This document shows positions 1-9,199 of a stretch of DNA of 63,463 nucleotides, piece by piece. The DNA comes from an uncultured Cellvibrionales bacterium. GTDB taxonomy: Bacteria > Pseudomonadota > Gammaproteobacteria > Pseudomonadales > Porticoccaceae. The stretch's first letter is position 1. Each line of letters starts with the position of its first letter. Location of the stretch: assembly GCA_913062605.1 (NCBI GenBank), contig CAJXWQ010000008.1, forward strand, positions 1-63,463, written 5' to 3'. The notes beneath the pieces were generated by a model. That model ran no database searches. It was not told the DNA's origin and saw only the letters and a program-made list of their open reading frames with translations. Position numbers and translations under genes: made by a program.

Positions 1-249
1 ATAAATCAGGCTGATAACCAGCGGTTTTCCACGGTAGTCACTGAGCTTTTTTTTCTCCCCCAGGCTGGTAAAGAAATGATATTCCTCTAACTGTTTACCA
101 ATAGCGGATTGACTGGTATCCAGAGCGGTTTTTCGGTCGAAGGTCGGTGCAGGTTTGTGCTGATGCTCTTGCATTGCCATTTCTTCCGCAATGACTGTCG
201 TGCCCATTAGAGAGATCAGCAGGGCTAGTGCCCAAGATAGTAGTTTCAT
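1..249 (-). CDS. SCO1/SenC family copper chaperone, N-terminal part (cut by window edge)
   Basis: Partial gene: only the first 83 codons are inside the window and the 3' end lies beyond base 1. The reading frame starts at the ATG at 249 with MKLLSWALALLISLMG, a signal peptide or membrane anchor, and then a His-rich stretch (MAMQEHQHKP). It ends in LSDYRGKPLVISLI, which matches the start of the SCO thioredoxin fold. The CxxxC copper site would lie outside the window. SCO proteins deliver copper to the CuA site of subunit II of heme-copper enzymes. That fits the position, 7 bp downstream of cyoE and in the same direction as the CuA-bearing NorS-like subunit. A senC gene is also known next to norSY in nitrifiers (recalled knowledge). 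The ribosome site is weak, so it may be translationally coupled to cyoE. Confidence 0.75.
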   Translation of the reverse strand, partial: MKLLSWALALLISLMGTTVIAEEMAMQEHQHKPAPTFDRKTALDTSQSAIGKQLEEYHFFTSLGEKKKLSDYRGKPLVISLIY

Positions 250-256
250 CGATGAA

Positions 257-1114
257 TTACCCAATGAGTAAGGGATCTATCATTGCGGCGATTAACAACA
301 GTGTCAATTGGACTAATGATGCAAGAAAGCAGCGAATGGCCGTTTTAGGGCTGGCATTCTGAACCAGGTGAATCCCTTTATAGATGAAGTAAGCGCCACC
401 GATTGATGCACCTGTCAGATAAACCCAGCCCATGCCATAGAAGCCGGGTAATAGTGACACTGCTACAAGAGCAATAATATTGAGCAGGATGATCTTGGCG
501 GCAGCAGCATCGCCCTTAACCACCGGAAGCATGGGAACTCCAGCATTGGCATAGTCCTTGTGAAGAACTATGGCAAGCGCCCAGAAGTGGGGAGGTGTCC
601 AGAGGAAGAGTACTACAGCGAGTAATATGGACGGCATACTTAAAGCAGGGTCTGCTGCGGAAGCACCAGCTAATACAGCAAAGCTGCCTGCAGCACCGCC
701 AATCACAATATTCCAGGCTGTGCGGCGTTTGAGCCACAGGGTGTAAATAATGCCGTAGGTAAAGGCCCCCATAAAGACGTGGAAGCCCACAGCAATATTA
801 AATACCCAGCTGGCAAGACCTACGGAGAGCAGAAGTAGGCAAGCGATAAGACATAACCACCCCTGGCCATGTGAGGCTGCACCTGTAACAAAAGCCCGGT
901 TTTTGGTGCGTTCCATGCGCGCATCCAGATCTCGTTCAGCATATTGATTAAATGCGCCTGCAGCAGCAGAGGCACCTAAAACGGTCAATGCTAATGCCAA
1001 CATTTGCAGACTGGACAATGACTCGCCGGGCGTGACTGCGAATCCCGCCAAGGCCGTTACTGCCATTAACACACCAATGCGTAGTTTAAAGATGTCGACT
1101 ATCGGGGCAAACAC
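257..1114 (-). CDS. cyoE: Protoheme IX farnesyltransferase (heme o synthase)
   Basis: UbiA-family prenyltransferase of 285 residues in the inner membrane that farnesylates heme b to heme o. The first Asp-rich prenyl-diphosphate motif is NQYAERDLDARMERTKNR (residues 56-73). WTPPHFW (172-178) and the second conserved loop around KDY (186-188) are also present, with about eight or nine hydrophobic segments. It starts at GTG 1114, preceded by AAGGAACC. It sits between the sNOR-type structural genes and a SCO gene. The enzyme could therefore supply heme o to this heme-copper enzyme or to another oxidase elsewhere in the genome; the sequence does not tell which. A terminator-like hairpin separates it from norY, so it may be read only by read-through or from its own promoter. 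Confidence 0.93.
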   Translation of the reverse strand: MFAPIVDIFKLRIGVLMAVTALAGFAVTPGESLSSLQMLALALTVLGASAAAGAFNQYAERDLDARMERTKNRAFVTGAASHGQGWLCLIACLLLLSVGLASWVFNIAVGFHVFMGAFTYGIIYTLWLKRRTAWNIVIGGAAGSFAVLAGASAADPALSMPSILLAVVLFLWTPPHFWALAIVLHKDYANAGVPMLPVVKGDAAAAKIILLNIIALVAVSLLPGFYGMGWVYLTGASIGGAYFIYKGIHLVQNASPKTAIRCFLASLVQLTLLLIAAMIDPLLIG

Positions 1115-1140
1115 AGAGGTTCCTTCATCATTGAGTTAGT

Positions 1141-1168
1141 CAAAAAAAGGGGGGGCTACGCCCCCCCC
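1141..1168 (-). terminator. Rho-independent terminator between norY-like gene and cyoE
   Basis: On the minus strand a seven-G arm, a five-base loop (CGTAG) and a seven-C arm are followed directly by seven T. The hairpin is very strong and lies 33 bp after the norY stop and 27 bp before the cyoE start. It probably ends most norSY transcription and lowers read-through into cyoE and the SCO gene. Confidence 0.85.
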
Positions 1169-1201
1169 TCCCTTGGTCTACAGGTTTGGATTATAGCCTT
1201 T

Positions 1202-2899
1202 CTAGCTTAAACCCCAAGTTTGTGCCAAGTACTTCCAGTTGATGAAGTAATAAAGCACAAAGGCAACAAAGAAGACCGCAACCATTCCCAGTGTGCCAGG
1301 AATTGTCATTGCAGCTTTGTTCGTTGCGTACTCCTCATCAGTAACGGGGGCAGCGATCATCACATCACCAACCTTCTCATCTTCACCAATTTTCTTGCCG
1401 AACAGCAGCGAACCGACCACGATGATACAGAAGGCTGCGCCACCTAGGCAGGCTAGGATCACAGACATACCATTTAATCCCATCATGGTGATAGCTGCAG
1501 CTGAGAATTCAAACCCACCATCCGAACTGGAGAACAGAATATCCCAATGCCGTCGCGGTACACCCAGTGTGCCGGCACCCATCATGAATAGCGAAACACC
1601 GGTCATGCCAAGGCCGAAAATCCAGGGTTGCAGGCAGGCCAGTTTTTTCATGATTAACTGACGGCGGAACAGAATGGGTACCAGCCAGAAGGTGATCGCC
1701 ATAAATGTCATGGTTGTACCGATAACAACTGTGGCATGGAAATGACCAGGTACATACAGGGTGTTGTGAATCAGCAGATTAATCTGCTCGGTACCCATGA
1801 CCACACCAGTAATCCCCCCCAGCACACCAAAGCCGACCAGTGACAGGAACATACCGGAAAAGACCGGGTTACCCCAAGGTGCTTTACGTAACCACTCAAA
1901 TAAACCAGCACTGAGGCCTCGGGCACGTTGAGCATGCTCAATCGAACCGGGAACAGTCAGACCGTGAACCATACTAGCCATTACTGCCAAGTACATGGCG
2001 TAACTGGTATTAAAGATTTTCCATTCGGAGCTAAGGCCAGGATCTACCAACAAGTGGTGGGCTGAGGCTAACTGCAATACAGCGATGTATAGCAGGAAGG
2101 CGAAACGGCTGACTTTTTCTGACAGCGGTTTTGCGCCAAATAGAACGGCCGCTATCAAGTACCAGATAGAAACCTGGGCTGCAACGTTGACCTGTTGGGA
2201 TGAGTGACCAAATGCCCACCAGATCAAGCGGTAAAGGCCTGCATCAATATTGCTGACAAACCCAAGGTTCCAAAGCAGTGTCGGAATGAGAATGACGGCA
2301 CCAGAAGCAATGGTAAATATAGCAATAATACAGGCGGTCAACGCACCGAATGTCACTAGTGGTATAGAGCCCTCATAGGTTTTATCATCCTTGGCGATAA
2401 CCAGTGTACCCAGGAATAGAAAACAGTTAATTAATGCCCCCACCGCAAACAGGATAAGCCCAACATAGAATAGGGTGTCCGCGGGCATGGGTACATAGGA
2501 GGTCATCATGACGCTGGAATTACCAACAACCATGACTGCGTAGTTGTTAAGCAGTGCGCCCAGTACCATCAGTACGAACGCACCCATGCCAACTTTTGGC
2601 ATTGCCATACGGCAACCCAATAGGGTAGAAGAGGCAAAGTGCAGTACCGCCATTTCAAAGAAAATAATCCAGAAAATCAGTACGTTGATGCCATGCCCAG
2701 TGAGTACCTGATAGAAGGTATCCGGCCCGAGTAAATGAACCTCTGGCCAGCGAGTTAGGCCAACACCCAGACCGAGTATGCCGCCAACCAATAGAAATAC
2801 CACGGCTGCAACAGCATTGAGTTTTATTAGGGTTTCTGCAGGACGGTGCCATTTGAGCCCGGTATCGGGACAAATTCTAAAATCATTATTAGTATTCAT
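1202..2899 (-). CDS. norY: Heme-copper oxidase superfamily subunit I, NO reductase-like (sNOR type, NorY-like)
   Basis: Membrane protein of 565 residues with about 13-14 hydrophobic segments. The heme-copper ligands are visible: H69 (TGHGINV), H232 (GHSSQQ), H281 and H282 (SAHHLLVDPG), and H386 and H388 (VPGHFH). The HHxxxDPG and HNTLYVPGHFH contexts resemble B-family (ba3-type) oxidases. In O2 reductases a tyrosine cross-linked to the CuB histidine lies four residues after it. Here that position is Q236, so the oxygen-reductase hallmark is missing. With a CuA subunit II next door and nirS nearby, the best reading is the sNOR family (norSY of nitrifiers), which reduces NO to N2O. That last step is inference: an unusual oxidase cannot be excluded. 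The start has a good site (AAGGGGC), 9 bp after norS. The gene lies in a presumed operon 52-aa peptide-norS-norY. Confidence 0.72.
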   Translation of the reverse strand: MNTNNDFRICPDTGLKWHRPAETLIKLNAVAAVVFLLVGGILGLGVGLTRWPEVHLLGPDTFYQVLTGHGINVLIFWIIFFEMAVLHFASSTLLGCRMAMPKVGMGAFVLMVLGALLNNYAVMVVGNSSVMMTSYVPMPADTLFYVGLILFAVGALINCFLFLGTLVIAKDDKTYEGSIPLVTFGALTACIIAIFTIASGAVILIPTLLWNLGFVSNIDAGLYRLIWWAFGHSSQQVNVAAQVSIWYLIAAVLFGAKPLSEKVSRFAFLLYIAVLQLASAHHLLVDPGLSSEWKIFNTSYAMYLAVMASMVHGLTVPGSIEHAQRARGLSAGLFEWLRKAPWGNPVFSGMFLSLVGFGVLGGITGVVMGTEQINLLIHNTLYVPGHFHATVVIGTTMTFMAITFWLVPILFRRQLIMKKLACLQPWIFGLGMTGVSLFMMGAGTLGVPRRHWDILFSSSDGGFEFSAAAITMMGLNGMSVILACLGGAAFCIIVVGSLLFGKKIGEDEKVGDVMIAAPVTDEEYATNKAAMTIPGTLGMVAVFFVAFVLYYFINWKYLAQTWGLS

Positions 2900-2908
2900 G
2901 TCAGCCCC

Positions 2909-3451
2909 TTATTCAACAACGTAAATCGTGCCCAGCATATTGTGATGCCCGATTCCGCAGTATTCGTTACAAACAATAGTATGCTTACCCGTTTTGTTTG
3001 GGGTGACCGTTAAAACCATGTCATAACCCGGTAGGACTTGCACATTGAGGTTGGTGGGTTGCAGGGAGAACCCGTGCTGCCAATCAACTGAGGCGATGTG
3101 AAGACGATAGGTTTCGTCTTTCTTCAGCTCAAAATAGGGCCACCATTGCCAGAGTCGACCTACCAGGTATATATCTTCACCTGCGGGAGGTTTGACCACT
3201 GGAATCTGCATGTCACCTTCAGTTCGAACAGTGTATTTGTCAACAACCGCCTGAGCTTTGGCCATGTAGATTTCTGGGGTGGTTCTGTACGCTTCATCGG
3301 ATAGGTTTTGGTCACCATAAATATGCCAGAATGGCATCATCAGGGTTAAAATAATTCCCCAAACGACCACAACAGCTATCCAGATTAGCTCACCTTTTTC
3401 TATGGGTTCTTTCCACCAGATTTTTCTGGCTGGAGGTGAAATGCTTGTCAT
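2909..3451 (-). CDS. norS: Heme-copper oxidase subunit II with CuA site (NorS-like)
   Basis: Protein of 180 residues with one N-terminal membrane helix (about residues 21-42, WIAVVVVWGIILTLMM) and a periplasmic cupredoxin domain. The full CuA ligand set is present: H126 (DWQHGFSL), then C161, C165, H169 and M172 in CNEYCGIGHHNM. This is the electron entry subunit, taking electrons from a soluble cytochrome c or cupredoxin and passing them to subunit I. It is much shorter than aa3-type CoxB, like subunit II of ba3-type enzymes. The start at 3451 is preceded by GGAGAATAAAC. It is followed 9 bp later by norY and preceded 30 bp upstream by a small membrane peptide. Assignment to sNOR rather than an oxidase depends on the missing tyrosine in subunit I. 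Confidence 0.78.
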   Translation of the reverse strand: MTSISPPARKIWWKEPIEKGELIWIAVVVVWGIILTLMMPFWHIYGDQNLSDEAYRTTPEIYMAKAQAVVDKYTVRTEGDMQIPVVKPPAGEDIYLVGRLWQWWPYFELKKDETYRLHIASVDWQHGFSLQPTNLNVQVLPGYDMVLTVTPNKTGKHTIVCNEYCGIGHHNMLGTIYVVE

Positions 3452-3481
3452 TGTTTATTCTCCGTAAAGCCAAAAGCTTGG

Positions 3482-3640
3482 TTATTGGGAAATGGGGATA
3501 GAAATTAGCTCCATCACACCCCAAACGATGTAGAGGAGTGTGGGAACGGAGATCCCGATAAATAACAGAATAAATGGGTTGTCCAGCACCCTTTGCATTA
3601 CTGGAATGTCCCTATCCTCAATGTGGTTGTCATCACTCAT
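3482..3640 (-). CDS. Small single-span membrane peptide (52 aa) at head of the norSY operon
   Basis: Short open frame that begins MSDDNHIEDRDIPVMQRVL and ends in ELISIPISQ. A charged N-terminus of about 20 residues is followed by one hydrophobic helix (about residues 23-44, FILLFIGISVPTLLYIVWGVME). The ATG at 3640 follows AGGAACGAGCCGCC. The stop is 30 bp before norS, in the same direction and under the FNR-type box at 3733-3746. Small one-helix subunits are known in other heme-copper enzymes (subunit IIa of ba3, CcoQ-like peptides). The likely role is an extra subunit or assembly factor of the NorSY-like complex. No family was recognised, and this role is inferred from position, frame and topology. 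Confidence 0.7.
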   Translation of the reverse strand: MSDDNHIEDRDIPVMQRVLDNPFILLFIGISVPTLLYIVWGVMELISIPISQ

Positions 3641-3703
3641 GGCGGCTCGTTCCTATTTTTTTGTTTATACAATATCCGAGTATTTTAGTAAGTTACCTAC
3701 TGA

Positions 3704-3746
3704 ACTTTAACGCTGTAAGCCTGTCATTGCACTTGACCTAAGTCAA
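3704..3746 (-). promoter_or_regulatory. FNR/DNR-type box and -10 of the norSY operon
   Basis: TTGACCTAAGTCAA (3733-3746) is a perfect TTGAC-N4-GTCAA palindrome of the FNR/DNR/NnrR class. On the minus strand TAAAGT (3709-3704) lies about 30 bp from its centre, the expected place of a class-II -10 element. The predicted start of transcription is near 3698, about 58 bp before the 52-aa gene. The sequence does not tell FNR from the NO-sensing DNR/NnrR. Confidence 0.7.
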
Positions 3747-3911
3747 CGGTTGGAAAGTGGCTGTTTGAAACAACGACTAGCTGGAAGGATAGTTCAAAAA
3801 AAAGGGGGTGTGGAAAAGGGATGTGGAAAAGGGGTACCGCAATGAAAGAAAAGTGAAGCTGAGTGAAATATTTTGTCGGATAGAATCACCCAGCTTTGTC
3901 ATGTGATGTTG

Positions 3912-5108
3912 TTATCCGGGCCGACCATCAACTCGTGGTTGAGTCAGTACTGGCCAATAGATAACGATATAGACTAGGTAGGCAAATACCCAGCAAGCAA
4001 TACTGATCATATACAGCGAAGAAGGGTGATTTGATATGAGAGGTGCAACGACTCTGACGATAGCTGATACGGCCAGAGCCCCATAACCCAGGGTAATCCA
4101 GATGCCCACTTGTAACATTCGGCCAGTGTGACCGAGTGAGACACGGCTGATCATGGCTAGAATCATTAGTCCGATCCCACCGATGGTAAGTCCGTGGAGA
4201 GCAGCGCTCAGTGGTATTGGCAGGCCAAAATGATAGGCTCCCAGTAAGCCCAAGCTGATGGCAATAAGCAAATAAGATAAATGCAGTGACCAGAGTAGTG
4301 GGTTATTCCAAGTAAGCATTCCTTGCCAGCGTCCCATCCTGAAAAGGTTTACCAATGCAGCGACTAAAAAGAGAATTCCAATGCCTAGTTCAGAGGCAAG
4401 ATTACCGGTGATCAAGCTGTATAGTGCTACAACGCCCAGTGGGACAATAGAGAGTAACTCCAGAGACATAAGAGGCTGGGGTTTTTGAGTACGGGTTGCA
4501 TTTGAGGTAAAAAAAGGAATCACTCGGCCACCCATGATGACAATTATCAGGGTGATAATAAGAATAGTTGCCTGAGTATCAGGTAATGACAACATATCAC
4601 CATTAATCAATCGATAATGGTTATGTCCATTGGTCCAGGCCAACAATAGTAGCAGTGGAATAAACATCAGGTTACGCCATAATTTGGCTGCCACGATGGG
4701 TTTGCCTAGCGCATACGCTGCTAACGGTAGAAACAGTGTGTCTACAATGGCGATTATTTCTCCGGGGACAACTGGAAATAACATCAGTAAGCGCCCTACA
4801 AGCCAAAAGCTAAACAGCCCCACCAGCGGCCACCCCGACAGGCCTGGAATACCACTCCAATTTTGAATGGCTGTGAGTAGAAAGCCAACGATAATAGCCG
4901 TGCTAAAGCCAAACAACATTTCGTGCCCATGCCACCAGAGCCAGCCACCGTAGGGCTGCCACGCTAGTGCTGGATTGTTCAAAAATGCGCCCCACAATAG
5001 CAAGGCTATAACTGAAAAAAGGCTACCAAATAGAAAAAAAGGACGGAAAGCTAACCTGAAAATTGGGGGTTTTTTCTGTTCCTGTTTCAAGTCGGTAATG
5101 TTTAGCAT
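3912..5108 (-). CDS. nnrS: NnrS family heme/copper membrane protein
   Basis: Integral membrane protein of 398 residues with about 12 hydrophobic segments. The N-terminus RLAFRPFFLFGS and the WWHGHEMLFGF motif (H60 and H62) are typical of NnrS. NnrS binds heme and copper and is made together with nitrite and NO reductases. It is reported to protect cells from NO damage, though its chemistry is unclear. A good ribosome site (AAGGAATCC) precedes the ATG at 5108. It stands alone between norSY and nirS with its own FNR-type box at 5228-5241. The family is recognised from the N-terminal motifs and the setting; a relative of NnrS is the only alternative. Confidence 0.88.
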   Translation of the reverse strand: MLNITDLKQEQKKPPIFRLAFRPFFLFGSLFSVIALLLWGAFLNNPALAWQPYGGWLWWHGHEMLFGFSTAIIVGFLLTAIQNWSGIPGLSGWPLVGLFSFWLVGRLLMLFPVVPGEIIAIVDTLFLPLAAYALGKPIVAAKLWRNLMFIPLLLLLAWTNGHNHYRLINGDMLSLPDTQATILIITLIIVIMGGRVIPFFTSNATRTQKPQPLMSLELLSIVPLGVVALYSLITGNLASELGIGILFLVAALVNLFRMGRWQGMLTWNNPLLWSLHLSYLLIAISLGLLGAYHFGLPIPLSAALHGLTIGGIGLMILAMISRVSLGHTGRMLQVGIWITLGYGALAVSAIVRVVAPLISNHPSSLYMISIACWVFAYLVYIVIYWPVLTQPRVDGRPG

Positions 5109-5199
5109 TGGTGGATTCCTTGATTAATTACTGCTTCCAAAATTATCGCTTAGTATATAACAACTATTACTCATTGGTTTCGGATTAGGGTCGGTAGCT

Positions 5200-5241
5200 A
5201 TTGTCTGTGATATTGGTGAAAACAGAATTGACGATTCTCAA
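5200..5241 (-). promoter_or_regulatory. FNR/DNR-type box and -10 of nnrS
   Basis: TTGACGATTCTCAA (5228-5241) matches the TTGAC-N4-GTCAA palindrome at nine of ten positions. GACAAT (5205-5200, minus strand) lies at the class-II -10 position and matches TATAAT at four of six. This gives a leader of about 85 nt before the nnrS ATG. Confidence 0.55.
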
Positions 5242-5281
5242 CGGCTATAGGGAAATAGTATTAGATCGTTATTTTTAGTCC

Positions 5282-5305
5282 AAAAAAAACCCCCGTTTCC
5301 GAGGG
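5282..5305 (-). terminator. Rho-independent terminator of nirS
   Basis: On the minus strand CCCTCG-GAAA-CGGGGG forms a six-pair stem (one G-U) with a GNRA tetraloop, followed by eight T. It begins 24 bp after the nirS stop. Confidence 0.9.
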
Positions 5306-5329
5306 CTTTGATTTTTCTGGAAGTAGTTC

Positions 5330-7084
<1,755 letters not shown>

Positions 7085-7092
7085 CTAAGAAC

Positions 7093-7134
7093 AGTGTCGT
7101 ACTAAGTCACTGAAAAGCCATTGATCCTTATCAA
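7093..7134 (-). promoter_or_regulatory. FNR/DNR-type box and -10 of nirS
   Basis: TTGATCCTTATCAA (7121-7134) is a perfect consensus FNR palindrome. GACACT (7098-7093, minus strand) is placed exactly where a class-II -10 should be. The predicted start near 7086 gives a leader of about 29 nt to the GTG at 7057. The box overlaps the last codons of the upstream nirI-like gene. Confidence 0.8.
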
Positions 7135-8666
7135 GAATCGGGTGAGCTTTCAATTATTTTGACTACGGCAGGTCGGTTGCGTGCCTGCTCTCGTCTTTCC
7201 CGTCGCTTGCGTTTTTCCACTAGCGGCGGACACATGTGGTCATCGAAGTAAGCCACCTGACACTCCAGGCAGAAATGACATTCGCTCTCGATTATTTCTC
7301 CGGTGGGCTTGATGGCACCATTCTGGCAAAGGGTGGCGCAGGCTTGGCAGGGCTTGCCACATTCATTGCGTCGTCGCATCCAATCAAAGACACGGAATCG
7401 GCCGAGAATACTGAGCCCGGCACCCAGGGCGCATAGATACTTACAGAAAAATTTGCTGTTGAAAATGGAGATAAACAACAGGGTGGCGGCATAGGTAACA
7501 TAGCCCCACTCACGCGCAAAGCCCATGGTGAGGACGGTCTTGAATGGCTCTACTTCTGCCATTGTTGCAGCAGTGGAAAAGGAATCCAGCGAAATGCCCA
7601 CCAAGGCAATAAGAATAAAGTACTTAATTGCCCATAAACGTTGATGAACAGTGTCGGGAAATTCAAAGGTGGGGATCTTCAGCTTCAGCGATGCTTCATG
7701 GATAAGATCCTGTATCGCACCAAAAGGGCAGAGCCAACCACAAAATACACCTCTACCCCAGAGTAGAATTGAGACAGCAATAAAACTCCAAATCAGGAAA
7801 ATCGCTGGATCCAACATCAGTGTATCCCAGGTAAACCCGTAGCGGAGTGTTTGGATGAATGCCAATATATTGACAATAGATAGCTGGGCTGAAAAGACAT
7901 AGCCAATAAAAACCACAGTAAACATCATATAGCTAATACGAACGATGCCGTATAACTTCGGTCTTCGGACCAGCCAGTCTTGAAAAAATAGAATAAATAG
8001 CAATAACCCTAATGCCAAGGTCACGGTAATAACAGTAGGAAGTCGGTCTAACCAGGGCGTCAGCCGCTCTTTCCAGCGATCGGCCTCGGTAAGAGCCTCC
8101 TGTGGTGTCGCAGCAAGGGCTTCAACATGGGATGGCCAGCCTAATGCTTGGGATACCTTCTTCGCTGAAACCATGATTGATCGATTTAGCACCATGGCTG
8201 TAATGGTGGCACTGCTAATCCCATCAATACCTACATAGCCTGCTCTATTCGACGCGTCTACACGAACCTTATCCAGTGCAAACAGGTTAATGTATTGGTC
8301 AGTAAATCGTTTGAGGTCTTCTTCTTTTACCCCTACGACAAGAATAGGTTCTTCATGTTGAACAATTTTTAACCCGATGATAGCTGCTCTGGTATCTATA
8401 GCAATTAAGGTGGCAATGGGTGTGCCAGAGTAGGCGGGTATAGGTGTTATTTGGTGGCTATAAAATACTGCACCTTGAACTTCGCCATTACGATAGACTA
8501 AGCGATAGCCTGGTGAGCTTATTTGAGAATCAAGAGTGAATCCCCCAGCAAACCAAGGTTTGATTTGGTCGGGCTGAAGATCTTCAATGTCTGGTAGCAC
8601 CATGGCTGCAGCTGAATTGGCAGCTAATACCAATAGGCAGCTCGCCAGCCACCTGAACATACCCAT
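7131..8666 (-). CDS. nirI: NirI/NosR family membrane flavo-iron-sulfur protein
   Basis: The chosen start at 8666 gives 511 residues. A signal peptide (MGMFRWLASCLLVLAANSAAA) is followed by an FMN-binding domain (about residues 60-185, with GIDGISSATITAMVLNRS near the flavin-attachment site). Next come five or six membrane helices with the motifs FCGWLCPFGA and CKYLCALGAG, and a C-terminal ferredoxin-like part with CGKPCQACATLC and CHFCLECQ. NirI and NosR share this layout and carry electrons or support expression of nitrite or N2O reductases. With nirS 73 bp downstream and no nos genes in view, NirI is the better name. The longer frame from 8702 is rejected because the predicted promoter start (about 8697) falls inside it and GAGAGAG precedes 8666. 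Confidence 0.85.
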   Translation of the reverse strand: MGMFRWLASCLLVLAANSAAAMVLPDIEDLQPDQIKPWFAGGFTLDSQISSPGYRLVYRNGEVQGAVFYSHQITPIPAYSGTPIATLIAIDTRAAIIGLKIVQHEEPILVVGVKEEDLKRFTDQYINLFALDKVRVDASNRAGYVGIDGISSATITAMVLNRSIMVSAKKVSQALGWPSHVEALAATPQEALTEADRWKERLTPWLDRLPTVITVTLALGLLLFILFFQDWLVRRPKLYGIVRISYMMFTVVFIGYVFSAQLSIVNILAFIQTLRYGFTWDTLMLDPAIFLIWSFIAVSILLWGRGVFCGWLCPFGAIQDLIHEASLKLKIPTFEFPDTVHQRLWAIKYFILIALVGISLDSFSTAATMAEVEPFKTVLTMGFAREWGYVTYAATLLFISIFNSKFFCKYLCALGAGLSILGRFRVFDWMRRRNECGKPCQACATLCQNGAIKPTGEIIESECHFCLECQVAYFDDHMCPPLVEKRKRRERREQARNRPAVVKIIESSPDS

Positions 8667-8703
8667 AACTCTCTCATTTCTTTGATTTAAAGTAATAACC
8701 ATA

Positions 8704-8773
8704 AGAATGCTGGGATTATGTATAAATGGGGTTGATGGACATCAAGAAAACTAATAGATAGTGCCCTTAGACT
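8704..8773. promoter_or_regulatory. Bidirectional FNR/DNR-type control region (nirI / unknown gene)
   Basis: TTGATGGACATCAA (8732-8745) is a perfect FNR palindrome between divergent genes. On the minus strand CATTCT (8709-8704) and on the plus strand TAGACT (8768-8773) lie at the same class-II distance from its centre, 29.5 bp each. The minus start (about 8697) gives a 31-nt leader for nirI. The plus start (about 8780) falls one base before the ATG at 8781. Confidence 0.7.
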
Positions 8774-8780
8774 CTGATTA

Positions 8781-9191
8781 ATGACTAAATATAGCCTTAT
8801 TTCCATATTATTGGTGTTGTTCTGGTCCAGTTGCGCCCAGACGGATAGTAATAATGTAGTCGAGAATGATGCCATTGCCAATGAGCGTCCACCGCTGACC
8901 GGGGATGATCTGGCAAAATATTGGGGCCTCAATTGCCAACAGATAGCAACTGCAACACAAGGCTGGGCAGAGAAAGAGTTGTTATTACAGCAGCCAGATA
9001 TGGATGCCGTTAACTGGCGGGGGCTGGAGCTCTGTGGGGTAATCTACAGTGTTAAAGATACGGGCCGATATGAGCCTTGCCCTGATTACGGTGGGGCGTT
9101 GCTTGAGCTTAAGTCTATGCGTTCAGGGCAAACAAAGGCGAACCTCTTGGCCATTACAGGCTATTTGATGAGCTGTAATAAAAATCAGTAA
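8781..9191 (+). CDS. Exported cysteine-containing protein of unknown function in the nir cluster
   Basis: Protein of 136 residues, not recognised. It begins MTKYSLISILLVLFWSSC, a signal peptide whose Cys could be a lipobox, although W-S-S-C is a poor match. The mature part has further cysteines in LNCQQIA, LELCGVIY, YEPCPDYGG and LMSCNKNQ, enough for two disulfides. It is the only plus-strand gene inside the nir block, divergent from nirI and ending 8 bp from nirN. It shares the FNR-type box at 8732-8745. No ribosome site is visible before the ATG, and the predicted transcript starts about one base upstream, so it may be leaderless. Co-control suggests an envelope role during denitrification; no reaction can be named. 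Confidence 0.75.
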   Translation: MTKYSLISILLVLFWSSCAQTDSNNVVENDAIANERPPLTGDDLAKYWGLNCQQIATATQGWAEKELLLQQPDMDAVNWRGLELCGVIYSVKDTGRYEPCPDYGGALLELKSMRSGQTKANLLAITGYLMSCNKNQ

Positions 9192-9199
9192 ATCTATAG

